Shown: positions 12,769 to 23,683 of the stretch, one piece after another | How positions within the stretch are numbered: the stretch's first letter is position 1 | How the letters are laid out: each line of letters opens with the position of its first letter | Origin: Phytopythium helicoides | Lineage: Eukaryota > Oomycota > Peronosporomycetes > Pythiales > Pythiaceae | Reading direction: 5' to 3' | Length of the DNA: 64,000 bases | Assembly (NCBI GenBank): GCA_024867545.1 | Contig: JANFNE010000014.1 | Span: 114,937 to 178,936, forward strand | The notes under the pieces: generated by a model | Seen by the model: the letters and a program-made list of their open reading frames with translations, nothing else | Told to the model about the DNA's origin: nothing | The model's database searches: none | Translations under genes and position numbers: made by a program

Positions 12769-13361
12769 GAGGCCGCCTGTCGCCTGCAGGAAACCACTGC
12801 GGGATCGCGGTGCAATGGGCGCTTTCCTTCATAAATCGATGATGAAGTTTTGGTTTATTACGGGATGAGGCGGGAGTTGAACAGGTCAAGATGTCGAAAA
12901 GCGGCTCAAGTGCAGTTGCGAGGACTGCATGATGGATGGCCACATATCGAAACCAAGCCGCGGTACAAAGGTCCAGGACTGGAGGAGGACTCGAACCCGT
13001 CTAGCTCAGCCAATTTTCAGCCATGTGCACAGGATCCAGAGATTCCAGATGCCGCCGTTTTGTAGCCACGCCAAATTGGATGGCTTCATAAAGGCAACAG
13101 CGACAATTTTGAGCTTCTGCTCGAAGCTGAAGCGCAACACTTGCGCTGGGGTTGCTTTCAGTAACTGCTACAGTAGAACAACTCCAAAGTCGTCGTTGTC
13201 GTCGAGTGTCTTTTTTTCCAAAATAGCACTGCCCCACAGCAGAATACGAGCAGAAACTGCTGCCTGCAGCAGTCGAGTTGTGACACAAGTGTCGACTACT
13301 CGAGCGTAGCACCTGTGGATGCCCCGGCTCTTGAGGCTTCCTCTGCTCGTGGAGACACGTG
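12769..13361. promoter_or_regulatory. Divergent intergenic region between WDR7 and the flippase-cyclase
   Basis: About 590 bp separate the two divergently transcribed start codons, so this stretch should hold both promoters. No canonical TCATTYYNCAWTT initiator was found near either start. Nothing else is recognisable. Confidence 0.4.
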
Positions 13362-16300
13362 ATGCCGCTCTTCCAAGCGCAGTCCTACGGCATCCCAGAG
13401 GACGCCAAGACTATCTCGCTCGACTCGGCTACGGCATTGCACATCGGCGAGACACCACCATCGCCAACCAACACCCGAGCGGCGTCTGCAGTCATGAGCA
13501 AGGTGACTCCTGCCACTCAAAATCTCCAGGTACCTACTCTTGGTGCGTGGCTGAATGGGTTGCTTGCTCGCAATCGAGTTGCGTCCGACTCAAGTCTTCG
13601 ACTAGCCTCGAAAGAAGACCCGACAGCTGTCAAAGTTCGCGTATTGTTTGTAAACGAAGTCACCCGAACACACGAGTACGCGGCACTCATGCAAAAGCGA
13701 AACCGGGGTGATCCATACCACGCCAACGCAGTTCGCACGTCCAAGTACACGGTCGTCAATTTCATTCCTAAGTCACTGTTTGAGCAATTCCGGCGTGTTG
13801 CCAACTTCTACTTTCTCGTCATCTCGTTGCTGCAGCTCACAACCAACTTATCACCTACAAACGAGTACTCGACAGTTGGTCCCCTCATGCTAGTGCTCAC
13901 GGCAACGATGGTCAAAGAAGCTCTTGAAGACCGTGTGCGGCACCAGCAAGACTGGGTTGTCAATAACGACAAAGTTGACGTGCTTGGCGGGGTTGGAGAA
14001 ATCCCACGTCACGGGAACGCAGTACAGAGTCCATCAGGAGCCGACGCCTCTACATGATAGTAGTGCTTCACCGTTCCAGCCAATCTACTGGAAACAGTTG
14101 CGTGTGGGTCACGTCGTGCGCATTTACGACCGTGGGCAGGTCCCGGCCGATATCATATTGCTCGCGTCAAGCAATGAGAGCGCGGACGCAATGTGCGAGA
14201 CTTCGAGTTTGGACGGCGAGTCCAATCTCAAGGTGCGCCACTGCATCAAATGGAGCCAGGTAGTTCCCCACAAACCGGAAGATTTTGGCAAAACAATAGA
14301 CGCCGAGGTCCAGTGTGAGCTACCGAACAAGCGCCTCTACAGCTTCGACGGCATCATGCGCGTAAAGCACAAATCTGGTCGATGGAGTCTCGCCATGTTC
14401 AACTGAGGACGACAAGCTCCTCAGAGATATATGATGAAGTCCCAATTAGCATCGAAAATGTCATGCTGCGTGGCATGAAGCTCTGCAACACTAAGTGGGT
14501 TATCGGCGTCGTCGTAGGGGCAGGAAATGATTCCAAGTTGATCCAGAACATGAAGGCAGTTCCGTCCAAATTCAGCCGATTAGATCGAACTGCAAACCGA
14601 TGCATCATGCTGATCTTTCTAGTGCTCTTTGTGGTGTGCTGTGTCAGCTCTGTCAATCAACCCTATTTGTCGAGCTTGGAATGATAATGGATCATTCCCG
14701 AGACTCGAGCGCTAGCGCAGCAGGGTTTGCTGAAGCATGGATCACCTTTTTGATTTTGTACAATAACATGGTTCCCATCTCTCTTTACATCAGTTTGGAA
14801 GTTGTGAAGTGGTACCAAGCTCGGAGGATTGAGAATGACCCAAAGATGCGATGCTCGGACACGGGTCATGCAGTCACCGCTCGGACATCGAATGTCAACG
14901 AAGATCTGGGTCAAATCAAGTACATCTTCAGCGACAAGACAGGAACGCTTACGAAAAATCAAATGCTGTTCAAGGCCTGCAGCATTGGCGGCATGATCTT
15001 CGACGGAACCAATATGAGCTTGCGGAAGCTCGTGAGTCCGCGCAGTTCTAGAGAATTATCAGGATGTGATTTTACAGTATCGAAGCAAGCTCGCCCAGGT
15101 AGCTCTTCTGGTTCAGCAAGCGGAAACACCCCACCGAGCCGTGATGGGGCAACTCCTGAAGGCGGTCGACGCAATACAAAGCACGCCCTTCTTTCGGAAA
15201 AAGACGTGCGCTCGTACTCTCAGCTTTTCAAAATGGTTGAGAATCCACAGAAATTCTCTGGGAAGGAGAATGAAGCGATTGAGCTTGCACGCCCATTTTT
15301 CAGATGCATTCTACTCTGCCACTCAGCCTCGGTTGCGTTAGAAGAACACTCATCTGGCTCAACAAGCTCGAAAAATAATCAGCCATCCGAAGCTGAAAGT
15401 GCTGTGGCACCAAATCAAAAAAGCTTGACAACTCCTATAGGTACTCATCGAAGTGGAATTCATTCCTTTGACACGCTTGCAGAGGCTCAAGACTCTTTTC
15501 CTTCGGCAAAGATGGATCGAAAGTACTTTGGATCATCACCGGATGAAGTTGCTTTATTAAATGCTGCAGTCGAGTTTGACTGCATCTACGAGCGTCGAGA
15601 AGGCGACATTATTTATATTCAAATCTTTGGGAAACGCGAAGCATACCGCCTATTGGCTGTCAACGAGTTTGACAGTACCCGGAAATGTATGTCGGTAGTC
15701 GTGCAGCTAATTCGACAACAAGAAAGTAGCGATGCCGTTGGAGACGAGGTTGATCACGAGCCCGAGCAGAACAATGGACAACCCTTTGCACCTAGCGATA
15801 GTTTGTCTGATCTGGAGCGGTCATTAGCGAGCGACGAATCAGCTTACCCAGAGGAAAAGGAGCAAGTTGCGCAACCGTCAGAAGACGAGATCTTCGTTTT
15901 TTCCAAAGGGGCTGACACGGTCATGTTTGCGAATGCCTTAAATGCACAAGATATCAGTAAACTTGGCTTCCACGTCCATTATTTCGCAGCGATGGCATTG
16001 CGGACTTTGTTATTTGGCTATCGCCAGCTGAATCAGGAGGAATTTGATGTTTGGAAGCGAGAATACGATCTTGCCCGGCGTTCCTTATCAAACCGAGAAG
16101 AGCTCTGTGTAGAAGTAGCGAAGGCAATCGAACAGCCTACTTATTTGCTTGGAGCCACCGGGGTTGAGGATCTGCTTCAGGATGGTGTCCAGGAGTGCAT
16201 CAACCAACTTAGTGAGGCAGGCGTGAACGTATGGATGTTGACAGGGGATAAAGACGAGACAGCCATATCGGTTGCTCAGATGTGTGGCCTCATCGGCGAG

Positions 16301-19300
16301 AAGAGCAAGATGCTTGTGATAAAGGGGAAAACCAAGCAAGATTGTCTTGATGAGATTGCAAAAGCGCGACGCAAGTTAAAACGCGAGGGTGTGTGGAACC
16401 CTGGAGTTGCATCGCGAAATATTTCTCTGGTTGTGAATGGAGAGACCCTAGATTTTCTACTCGCTGATGCCGCTTCAGAAGCATCCGTCAAGCAGACGTC
16501 TCGGCTCGATTCAGCACTATTCACAACCCCGGATCCCAGTACGTTACTTCGACCGGACCCCGTCGATCGAGATGCAGGTGGTCTGCGACTTAGCGATGCC
16601 CATTCAATGAAATCGCTGTCGGCACTCAACGCTCAGTCTCCAGCAGCGTCTCCACCATCCCATTCGTCCCATACCTCTCAAAAGAGTCGGATCAGCTCAG
16701 CACGAAACGGAATGTCTGATGGAACTTCTCCAAAATCACATCAACTGTTCATGGAGCTTGCATCTCAGTGCAGCTCAGTAGTCGCTTGCCGACTCAGTCC
16801 CATGCAAAAGGCACAAGTTGTTGGTCTAATGAAGAATGCACCTGGAGCGCCACTTACGCTGGCAATTGGAGATGGTGGAAATGACGTGAGCATGATTCAA
16901 GAAGCACATGTCGGAGTTGGCATCCACGGACACGAAGGTATGCAAGCTGTTCGTGCAGCCGACTTTGCAATCGCAACATTCAAACACATTTCAAGACTTT
17001 TGTTGGTTCATGGGCGTTGGAACCACCGACGAATCGCCAACGTAATCTTGTTTTCCTTCTATAAGAACATGGCCCTCATCATGACTTTGTTTGCCTACAC
17101 CCAAGAAAATGCGTACTCTGGCCAGACGCTTTACGAATCGTACTTGATGGTTGGCTGGAACGTGCTATACACTTTACTCCCGATCTTTGTGCTGGGTATC
17201 GTCGACGAAGATATTCGCGATGTATCGGTACTCAACTACCCACTTGTTTACCGCGATTCTCTTCGTCACAGTCATTTGAGTATTGGAAAGCTCGGGGTAT
17301 GGGTTGGCAACGCGTTTGTTCATTCCTCCGTCGTGTACTATTTCATTACTGGGTCGCTCAAAGCTATGTCTTCTCGAGACGGCAAAGGTAGCGGCATATT
17401 CACTGACGGGACGGCTGTGTATGGAGCACTAGTCATTACAGTGTCTTTGAAGGCTGCACTAGTGATGCAGCGGTTTCATCGCTGGACGTGGTTGCACTAT
17501 TTCTCGCTGCTTGGTGGATTTACCATGTTTTTGATATTTGTCGCCGGATACTCTCAAGCATACAGACTGTTTCCAACATTTGACGTGTTTCGCGACTTCA
17601 GTGGGATTGCTGCTGTGTTACTCAGCAAAGCATCGTATTGGGTTCAGATCTTGCTCACGTCTGTTTCTTGTATTTTCTTCGATTTAGCGATCACATATTT
17701 GAAGCAGATGTACCTACCGTCAAGTAGCGATATAATTCAAGAAATTGACAGTGGCCTTCTTGATTTAAATGCTACTAGCAAGTTGAGCGAATCTGATTTT
17801 GCTCTGCACAATATGCGATCAGTTAAACTGAGCTCAACTAGATCAGATGACGGTGTTGGTGCTTTAGGAGCTCTCTCCACTCTTCCAGGAGGGAGTATAC
17901 CACCTCGATTTTCCATGAGCAATCCAACCCTGTTGCTCGAAGGAGAGTGGAGCCAAAAATTTCGTGACTTCGATCGACCGACTGAGCACGACGAGCTATC
18001 AAAGCAATTGATTTCTATTCAACGAGAGCTGGCGCAAGAGATTGGGTTGCCAGATCCACTCTCGCAAGATGATGATGCCCATAGTTCACGATCGCTCAAC
18101 GTTCAACCAACTGTGCATCCACTCACATTAGAGTTTATGGGCGAGCAGCATCAACAACTTGAGAGTGAGTACGAGTTTACGTTTTCATTTCGCGAGCGAG
18201 TTCGGGTCATCCTGTGTCTCAAGATCGTGGCGGTTGTTATTCCAGTGTACGCTTTGTACGAGTACTTTTGGGAAAAGGACTCATCTTACGTTTGGATCCG
18301 GGTGGCGTATTTGGTGTTCGATCTCCTGCTCATCCGCTTCGCACGCACAAAATACTTTGTCAACCATTACCAAGTCTCGATCTTGCTCCCGTGCTGTGTA
18401 GTTGGCATGGTCATTACGCTGACGATCTCAGACACCGGAAAATTTGCTGCCGCGCTGTACCCCATTGTGCTATTCGTGGTCATTCGCGCGAAATTCTTGT
18501 ATGCTCTCATCCTTGTCACGTACAACTTTGTTTTCTACCTGGTGTTTGGGCTACGCAGCAAAACAGGCACAGAAATTCTCGATTTGTTGCTTTTTGCGCT
18601 TTACTTGGCTTTTGTTATATCCTTTGGAGGATACTCGTGCTATTCACTTCAGATATCAATGCGCCGTGACTTTCTCCAAAGTCGCTCGTTGCTCATTGAG
18701 CAGAAGCGCTCAACACAGATTCTGAAGAACATGCTTCCAGACCACGTTGTCCAACGCATGCAAAGTGGCGAGACACTTATCAGCGAAGATGAAAAAGATG
18801 TAACGATTCTCTTCTGTGATATTGCGGATTTTGCCTCCTTTGTTACTCGCTTTAGTCCGACTGAAGTTGTATCGTTGCTCGACCGCGTGTACTCGCTCTT
18901 TGACCAAATTTGCGTCAAACACGGTGTCCGAAAGATGGAGACTGTAGGAAAAACATACATGGCGTGTGCTGGTCTTCAAGGAAAGGATCAAGGTCGCGAG
19001 GCGGCTTTGCGCGCTGTTGCGATGGCTTTGGATATGCTTGCTTGCCTTGACAAGTGTCGCGCTTCGAACGGCAATGGTGTCAAGCTCCGTATTGGTGTTC
19101 ATTCAGGACGAGTTGTCAGCGGTCTTGTCGGCATGAAGAAACAGCAGTTCTCTCTGTTTGGAGATACAGTCAATACTGCTTCACGCATGCAGTCAACAGG
19201 CATATCAGGGCGATGTCAGATCTCTCATGTAACGCACAAGAAGCTCGCAGGGCACTTCAGCTTTGAAGAACGACAGATCAACGTCAAAGGGAAAGGCGTC

Positions 19301-21493
19301 ATGACAACGTATATGGTTGGAGTGCCTCTCACAGAAGTCGCGCGCTTGGCACTTCAGGGTCAACTTGACCTATCGCTCAATCGCGAGTCGTTGCTAATGT
19401 CTTCAGCAAGCTTACGGAAGCACATGGAGCCAGACTTTCTTGTTGCCACGCGTCGGCGCATATTCCGGAAAGCGTGTATACGCTGGAAACAGTGGAACCT
19501 TCTTAACCTGGTTCTAGGCACACCAGCACCAAGCACTGTTCCTGAAAAGAGCGGAACGAATGTGACTGTCGAGCGCACAATGCTCTCTGAAATCAACATA
19601 TGGGTCCTGTTGTTCAAGGATCCCGACATGGAAAACAAGTATCTTGAAGCTACTCTGTATGATCGCGTGGAAGGAGCTCGAACAACGTTAATCATTTTGG
19701 CGTTTTACTCTTTCTTTACTTGCGGTAGAGATGTACTCGTCCAATCGCTAGAGAGTTCCTACGATAATTGGCCGGAAGGAAAAAAAGATCTCATGACGTT
19801 GTTCCTTTGTGCCATCATAGGTAGAAGCGCCTACATCCTCCTCACTGTTTGGTTCGTTCGACGCGCACGCGAAGAGTTTGTCTTTTACACAGAAGAGAAG
19901 TTGCGAAATGTGCTGCTGACCGTCTACTTTCTTGGACTTGTTGTGTTCACTGCAACTGAAAGTGCATTATGGCGCTTGAACTATATTCTAGAAGTGGATA
20001 CGTCACCAAGATACGTAAATATGTGCCTCGGCCTTGTGCTTGTAATGTTTGCCGTATCAAATGGTGGGTCGGTACTACATCGCCACGTGGCGTTGATCAA
20101 CGCTGCGGCACTTTTGCTCGTTACAATCACGACGCCGGTGAATTTGGCAATGTACTACCAAGACCCAGCACGCTTCAACACCAAATTCAAACGTACATAC
20201 CCGATCGTGCTGACGTACATTTCTGTGATCGCGAACTTGATAGCGTCGCAAAGTGTCGAGTTTTTCACACGTCGACAAATCTGGCTTAAGACCCGCACGC
20301 AGATTGAGACGATGAATGCTGATCGCTTGTTGTATCAGATGCTTCCCGCTGCTGTAGTTATGCGACTAAAAGAAGGTGAAACTGTGTGTGACCAGCACCA
20401 ACAAGTCGGCATTCTGTTCTCAGACATTAAAGGATTCACAACCATTGCATCCCAAGCAGCAACTGCGCAGGTTGTCCATATCCTGGCCTCACTCTTTTGC
20501 GCATTTGACAAGCTTACCGAGAAACACGGCGTATTCAAGATGCAGACGATTGGCGACGCATACGTGATTGTGTCGGGTCTGCCTTATGTTGATATGAGTC
20601 TCGGTCCAGCGTTCAGCAACGGTGGAGGTAATGGAAGTTCAGGGAGCAGTACTTCATCACCTCGAACGACAGGAGTGACAACTCTTATCCGGGGCACAAG
20701 CAATCGAGTGCTTCCACAAGGTGTCCCAGATAGTGCAACGGGATCAATGGCTGCAGGAGCTACAACTCCCGGAGCAATGCCCGTCATCACTCCTCCAGGC
20801 TTGCGGCCAGTGGCAAATTCGTCCATTCTTGCTCGTCGAAGTACAATCAAGCACAAATTCCAGATGCATGTGCGTTCACACATCCGTGACCTTTTGGCGA
20901 TGGCGCGAGACATGCACAAGGAGGTGCGCAAAGTGCAGGATCCGAACACGGGAGAGCGACTTCAGATGCGAATTGGGATTCATATTGGTAACATCATTGG
21001 CGGTGTGATTGGTACCACCACGCTTCGCTACGACATGTGGGGACCGGATGCGCTCACTGCAAACGAGCTTGAGTCGAATGGCGTGCCAGAACGCATCCTC
21101 GTGAGTCCAATCGTGATGGAGGTCGTCAAGGACATGCCCGATATCAAGTGCACGTTCCACCGCAAGGCCACCTTTACCAACCACGGGCTCATGGATACGT
21201 ACCTGGTCGAGTTTGTAAGCCCCGATGAGCGCGGAGACAACGTGGCAGCGACTCCAAACTCCGAGATGGACGACCAACCTAAGGCCCTCGACAGCTCGCG
21301 GATGCCGTCCGAAATTACATCCTCCAGCGTAGAGCAACACCCACCAACCGCAATGCCGGCTGAACCGAGGCTCACAACGCCAGTAAACACTAGAGCAAGA
21401 TCCGACAGCTTCCGCATGCGCGTCGGTGCCGCCGCGGCCTCAGTGCGCAACCTCCTGGCCCCACCACCATCCGAGAACAGTAACGCAGTGTAG
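13362..21493 (+). CDS. P4-ATPase (phospholipid flippase) fused to a double guanylyl cyclase
   Basis: This is a giant multi-pass protein of about 2,700 residues. Flippase part: KYTVVNFIPKSLFEQF (about 13747), actuator LDGESNLK (about 14209), PISL helix (about 14770), phosphorylation site DKTGTLT (about 14932), KGAD nucleotide-binding motif (about 15905), TGDKDET (about 16240), GDGGNDVSMIQ (about 16868) and four to six further helices to about 17700. Then come six helices (about 18200-18650) and cyclase domain 1: CDIADF (about 18815), KMETVGK (about 18931), NTASR (about 19170). Six more helices (about 19680-20280) precede cyclase domain 2: SDIKGF (about 20420), KMQTIGDAY (about 20538) and TANELES (about 21055), with a Gly/Ser/Pro-rich insertion at about 20590-20870. 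Domain 1 keeps Glu for guanine plus the Asn/Arg pair but has Lys instead of the second metal Asp. Domain 2 keeps both Asps but lacks the Arg. The frame slips at about 13990, 14405 and 14665, all inside the conserved flippase part; 14600-21493 is one uninterrupted frame. Confidence 0.9.
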
Positions 21494-21530
21494 ATGTAGA
21501 TACCTCCCACTTATCATTCGAACCTAAAGT

Positions 21531-21628
21531 ATCCATTCCAGGATGTTGCCTTGGCGTAGCCATCTCTTCGAGCATCCCAGCCATTCCAGGAAGTTGCCTT
21601 TATGTAGCCATCTCTCGAGCATCCCAAC
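21531..21628. repeat. Two-copy imperfect tandem repeat, about 49 bp
   Basis: Two adjacent units share CCATTCCAGGA, GTTGCCTT, GTAGCCATCTCT and CGAGCATCCCA. The first spans about 21531-21580 and the second about 21581-21628, with a few substitutions and a one-base length difference. It lies about 40 bp past the cyclase stop, in its likely 3' untranslated region. Confidence 0.7.
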
Positions 21629-22226
21629 AAGTCATCAGCAGCTTGCGTGCCTGCTCTCTGCTCCGTCGAATTACCAATTGGTTTTCGATACGTCGCCGTC
21701 CTTGATGCTCTTCCCTCAGCTGTACTCGTACTGCTTTGTGACTGGCACCTTGTTTGAGCTGCTAACTCGCGTGATTCTCAACTCCTTGGAGCACCTTTGA
21801 CGATCATGGGCTTCTTCGAGACAAAGACTTGATGCTGCGCGTTCTCGCACTTCGTAGACTAGTTCTACCCCATCAAACTCGATACGAGACAAACAAGGAG
21901 CTTCGGAGCACGTGAGCGCTCCACACAGTGGCTCGAGCAGAGCTGGCCAGTGCCCTCCCTTGTTCTTTCATTTTGCCGCGCATGACTGACAGCTAGGTCC
22001 GACGATCCCCCGTTCCTCGTCTCTACTGTTCTACATCACACTTCACAGTGGTTTTCCCGCTGGATCCGTCAACATTGTTCACAGCGCTCAACAAGGACAC
22101 TTCGGACACCGCCTGCAATAGACGTGTTTGTACCACCAGCAATCGTCATAAGTTGTGTTGTGATACAACCCCACTCGTGCTTCCTGTTGTGATGTCACTA
22201 ACGACGCATGCGCTTCCAAGCATACC

Positions 22227-22230
<4 letters not shown>

Positions 22231-22271
<41 letters not shown>
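22231..22271. repeat. (CTG)13-14 microsatellite
   Basis: This is an uninterrupted CTG run, flanked by CTACTG-type imperfect units on both sides. It lies outside any accepted gene and is likely variable in length. Confidence 0.9.
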
Positions 22272-23683
22272 ACTGCGGCTAGTGGTGATGGTGGTCTCCC
22301 TTGACACTGACACCGACTTGTTCTCGCCAAGCTACACCCCAGTCGGCGACCCGAACGACCTGTCCATACTACAGTACTCGTGCCGCTGGCTCCGCTCAAC
22401 ACTGTTATGCTGTGGTTACATGAGCTCGTGCCTCTACTCGATCGCAACCGCGCGACTTCTGTTCTCGGCTCCAAGTCCGCTTGACATAAGCGGAGCCGCG
22501 CCGAGTAGCGTTGCTTTTGCTCACCCTTGCAAGCACATCCAGTGTCGTTCTACTGTAGATCGGAGGAGCTGCGACTCGATGGCCCCACCCCACCACTGAC
22601 CCGCAACACATCCATCCGGCACGGTCACTGGCGAAGAAATGCCATCTTCTTGCCGTCTACTGTACCACAGCCGCCATGTCCGCGACCGCGACGACAGCGA
22701 TGACGGAGCACGTATACTGTCATCGTTCCGTCACGGTACTTCCCCTGCGTCAACACCATCCGTCGCGTTCATAGCGTGGACGGCTCAAAAAGCATGAGCC
22801 ACTTCAACAGCACGGACGGGCCAGTTGGTCGGTAACACCAGCATCCTCTCCGCTGGCCACGCTCAGTATCTACCATTTGCACGTGCTGGGAGGCGCGCAC
22901 GTCCACTCAAAACATGACGCTCACGCTGTGTCGAGTCCCATTGCGCACGTAAACACCCGCTACAGCATCCTATTGAGACTGCATCCTCAGTGCGCCAGGT
23001 CAGCTATCCTGCACAGAAGGCTCACTGGGAGTACTATCGCGACCGCTGAGCCGTGAGCAGTGCAAGGTTCAGCAGGCACAGTCATCGAGCACCGTCTGGC
23101 GGAGCTCGAGCTTCGCAACCTACTCGTCTGCGTCATGGCGTACAGCACCACCACCGAACGGCCTCAGCTTGACTGTATGGTGACGGTGGCGACATTTGCT
23201 GCACAGTCAGTCTCGTGACGACCGCCATTCTCGACCTTTGCACTCTCATCATCCTCGCTTTCGATATACACGGACAACACGAAGACTTCGTTTCCGCAAG
23301 GACGGTCCCGTGGCAGCTTGCTGGCTCTGTACGGTTCACGCGCCCCCTGACGTCTGGAAGCGCCCGTGGAGCCTCGACGACATGCCGTGGTGGCATTTCT
23401 ATGGCTCCTACAGCACTCGCTCGGCAATGGACCAGTCCTTGCTTTGCGAGGGGTGAGCGCGACTCAACTTGGCGGCCTATCCATGCCACGTTGTAAGCGC
23501 CCTCAAACTAATGCAAATCCCCTACTGATCATCAAAAATACCTCATCGAAGTCACGAGATATGCCGCATCAAGCGGACAAACTAGCTGGCTTTTCTTTAT
23601 CATCGGTAAATAGTTTATGCATTGCAAGTGGTGCGGTGCCGACGTGCGCTCGAGTTGGAGCCGTAGGACTGCACCTCACAATC

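Larger units (their letters stand above)
21494..23683. other. Long intergenic stretch, no convincing gene
   Basis: About 2.2 kb lie between the cyclase stop and the inverted duplication. It contains a pair of roughly 49-bp tandem repeats at the start and a CTG run. The 183-codon open frame at 22048-22599 owes its length to the Leu-coding CTG run, and I do not accept it as a gene. Open frames around 23130-23680 overlap on both strands without recognisable motifs. Confidence 0.5.

Noticed and set aside
12955..13045. A tRNA-like T-arm (GGGTTCGAGTCC on the minus strand) upstream of the WDR7 gene
   Set aside because: The stem has a mismatch, and no matching acceptor, D-arm or anticodon arm can be folded around it.
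14054..14684. Short separate genes at the 5' end of the flippase-cyclase
   Set aside because: Each piece carries the next expected P4-ATPase segment in order, so they belong to one gene whose frame slips.
22048..22599. 183-codon plus-strand open frame with a long Leu run
   Set aside because: The length comes from the CTG microsatellite. The rest has no motif, and the opposite strand is equally open.
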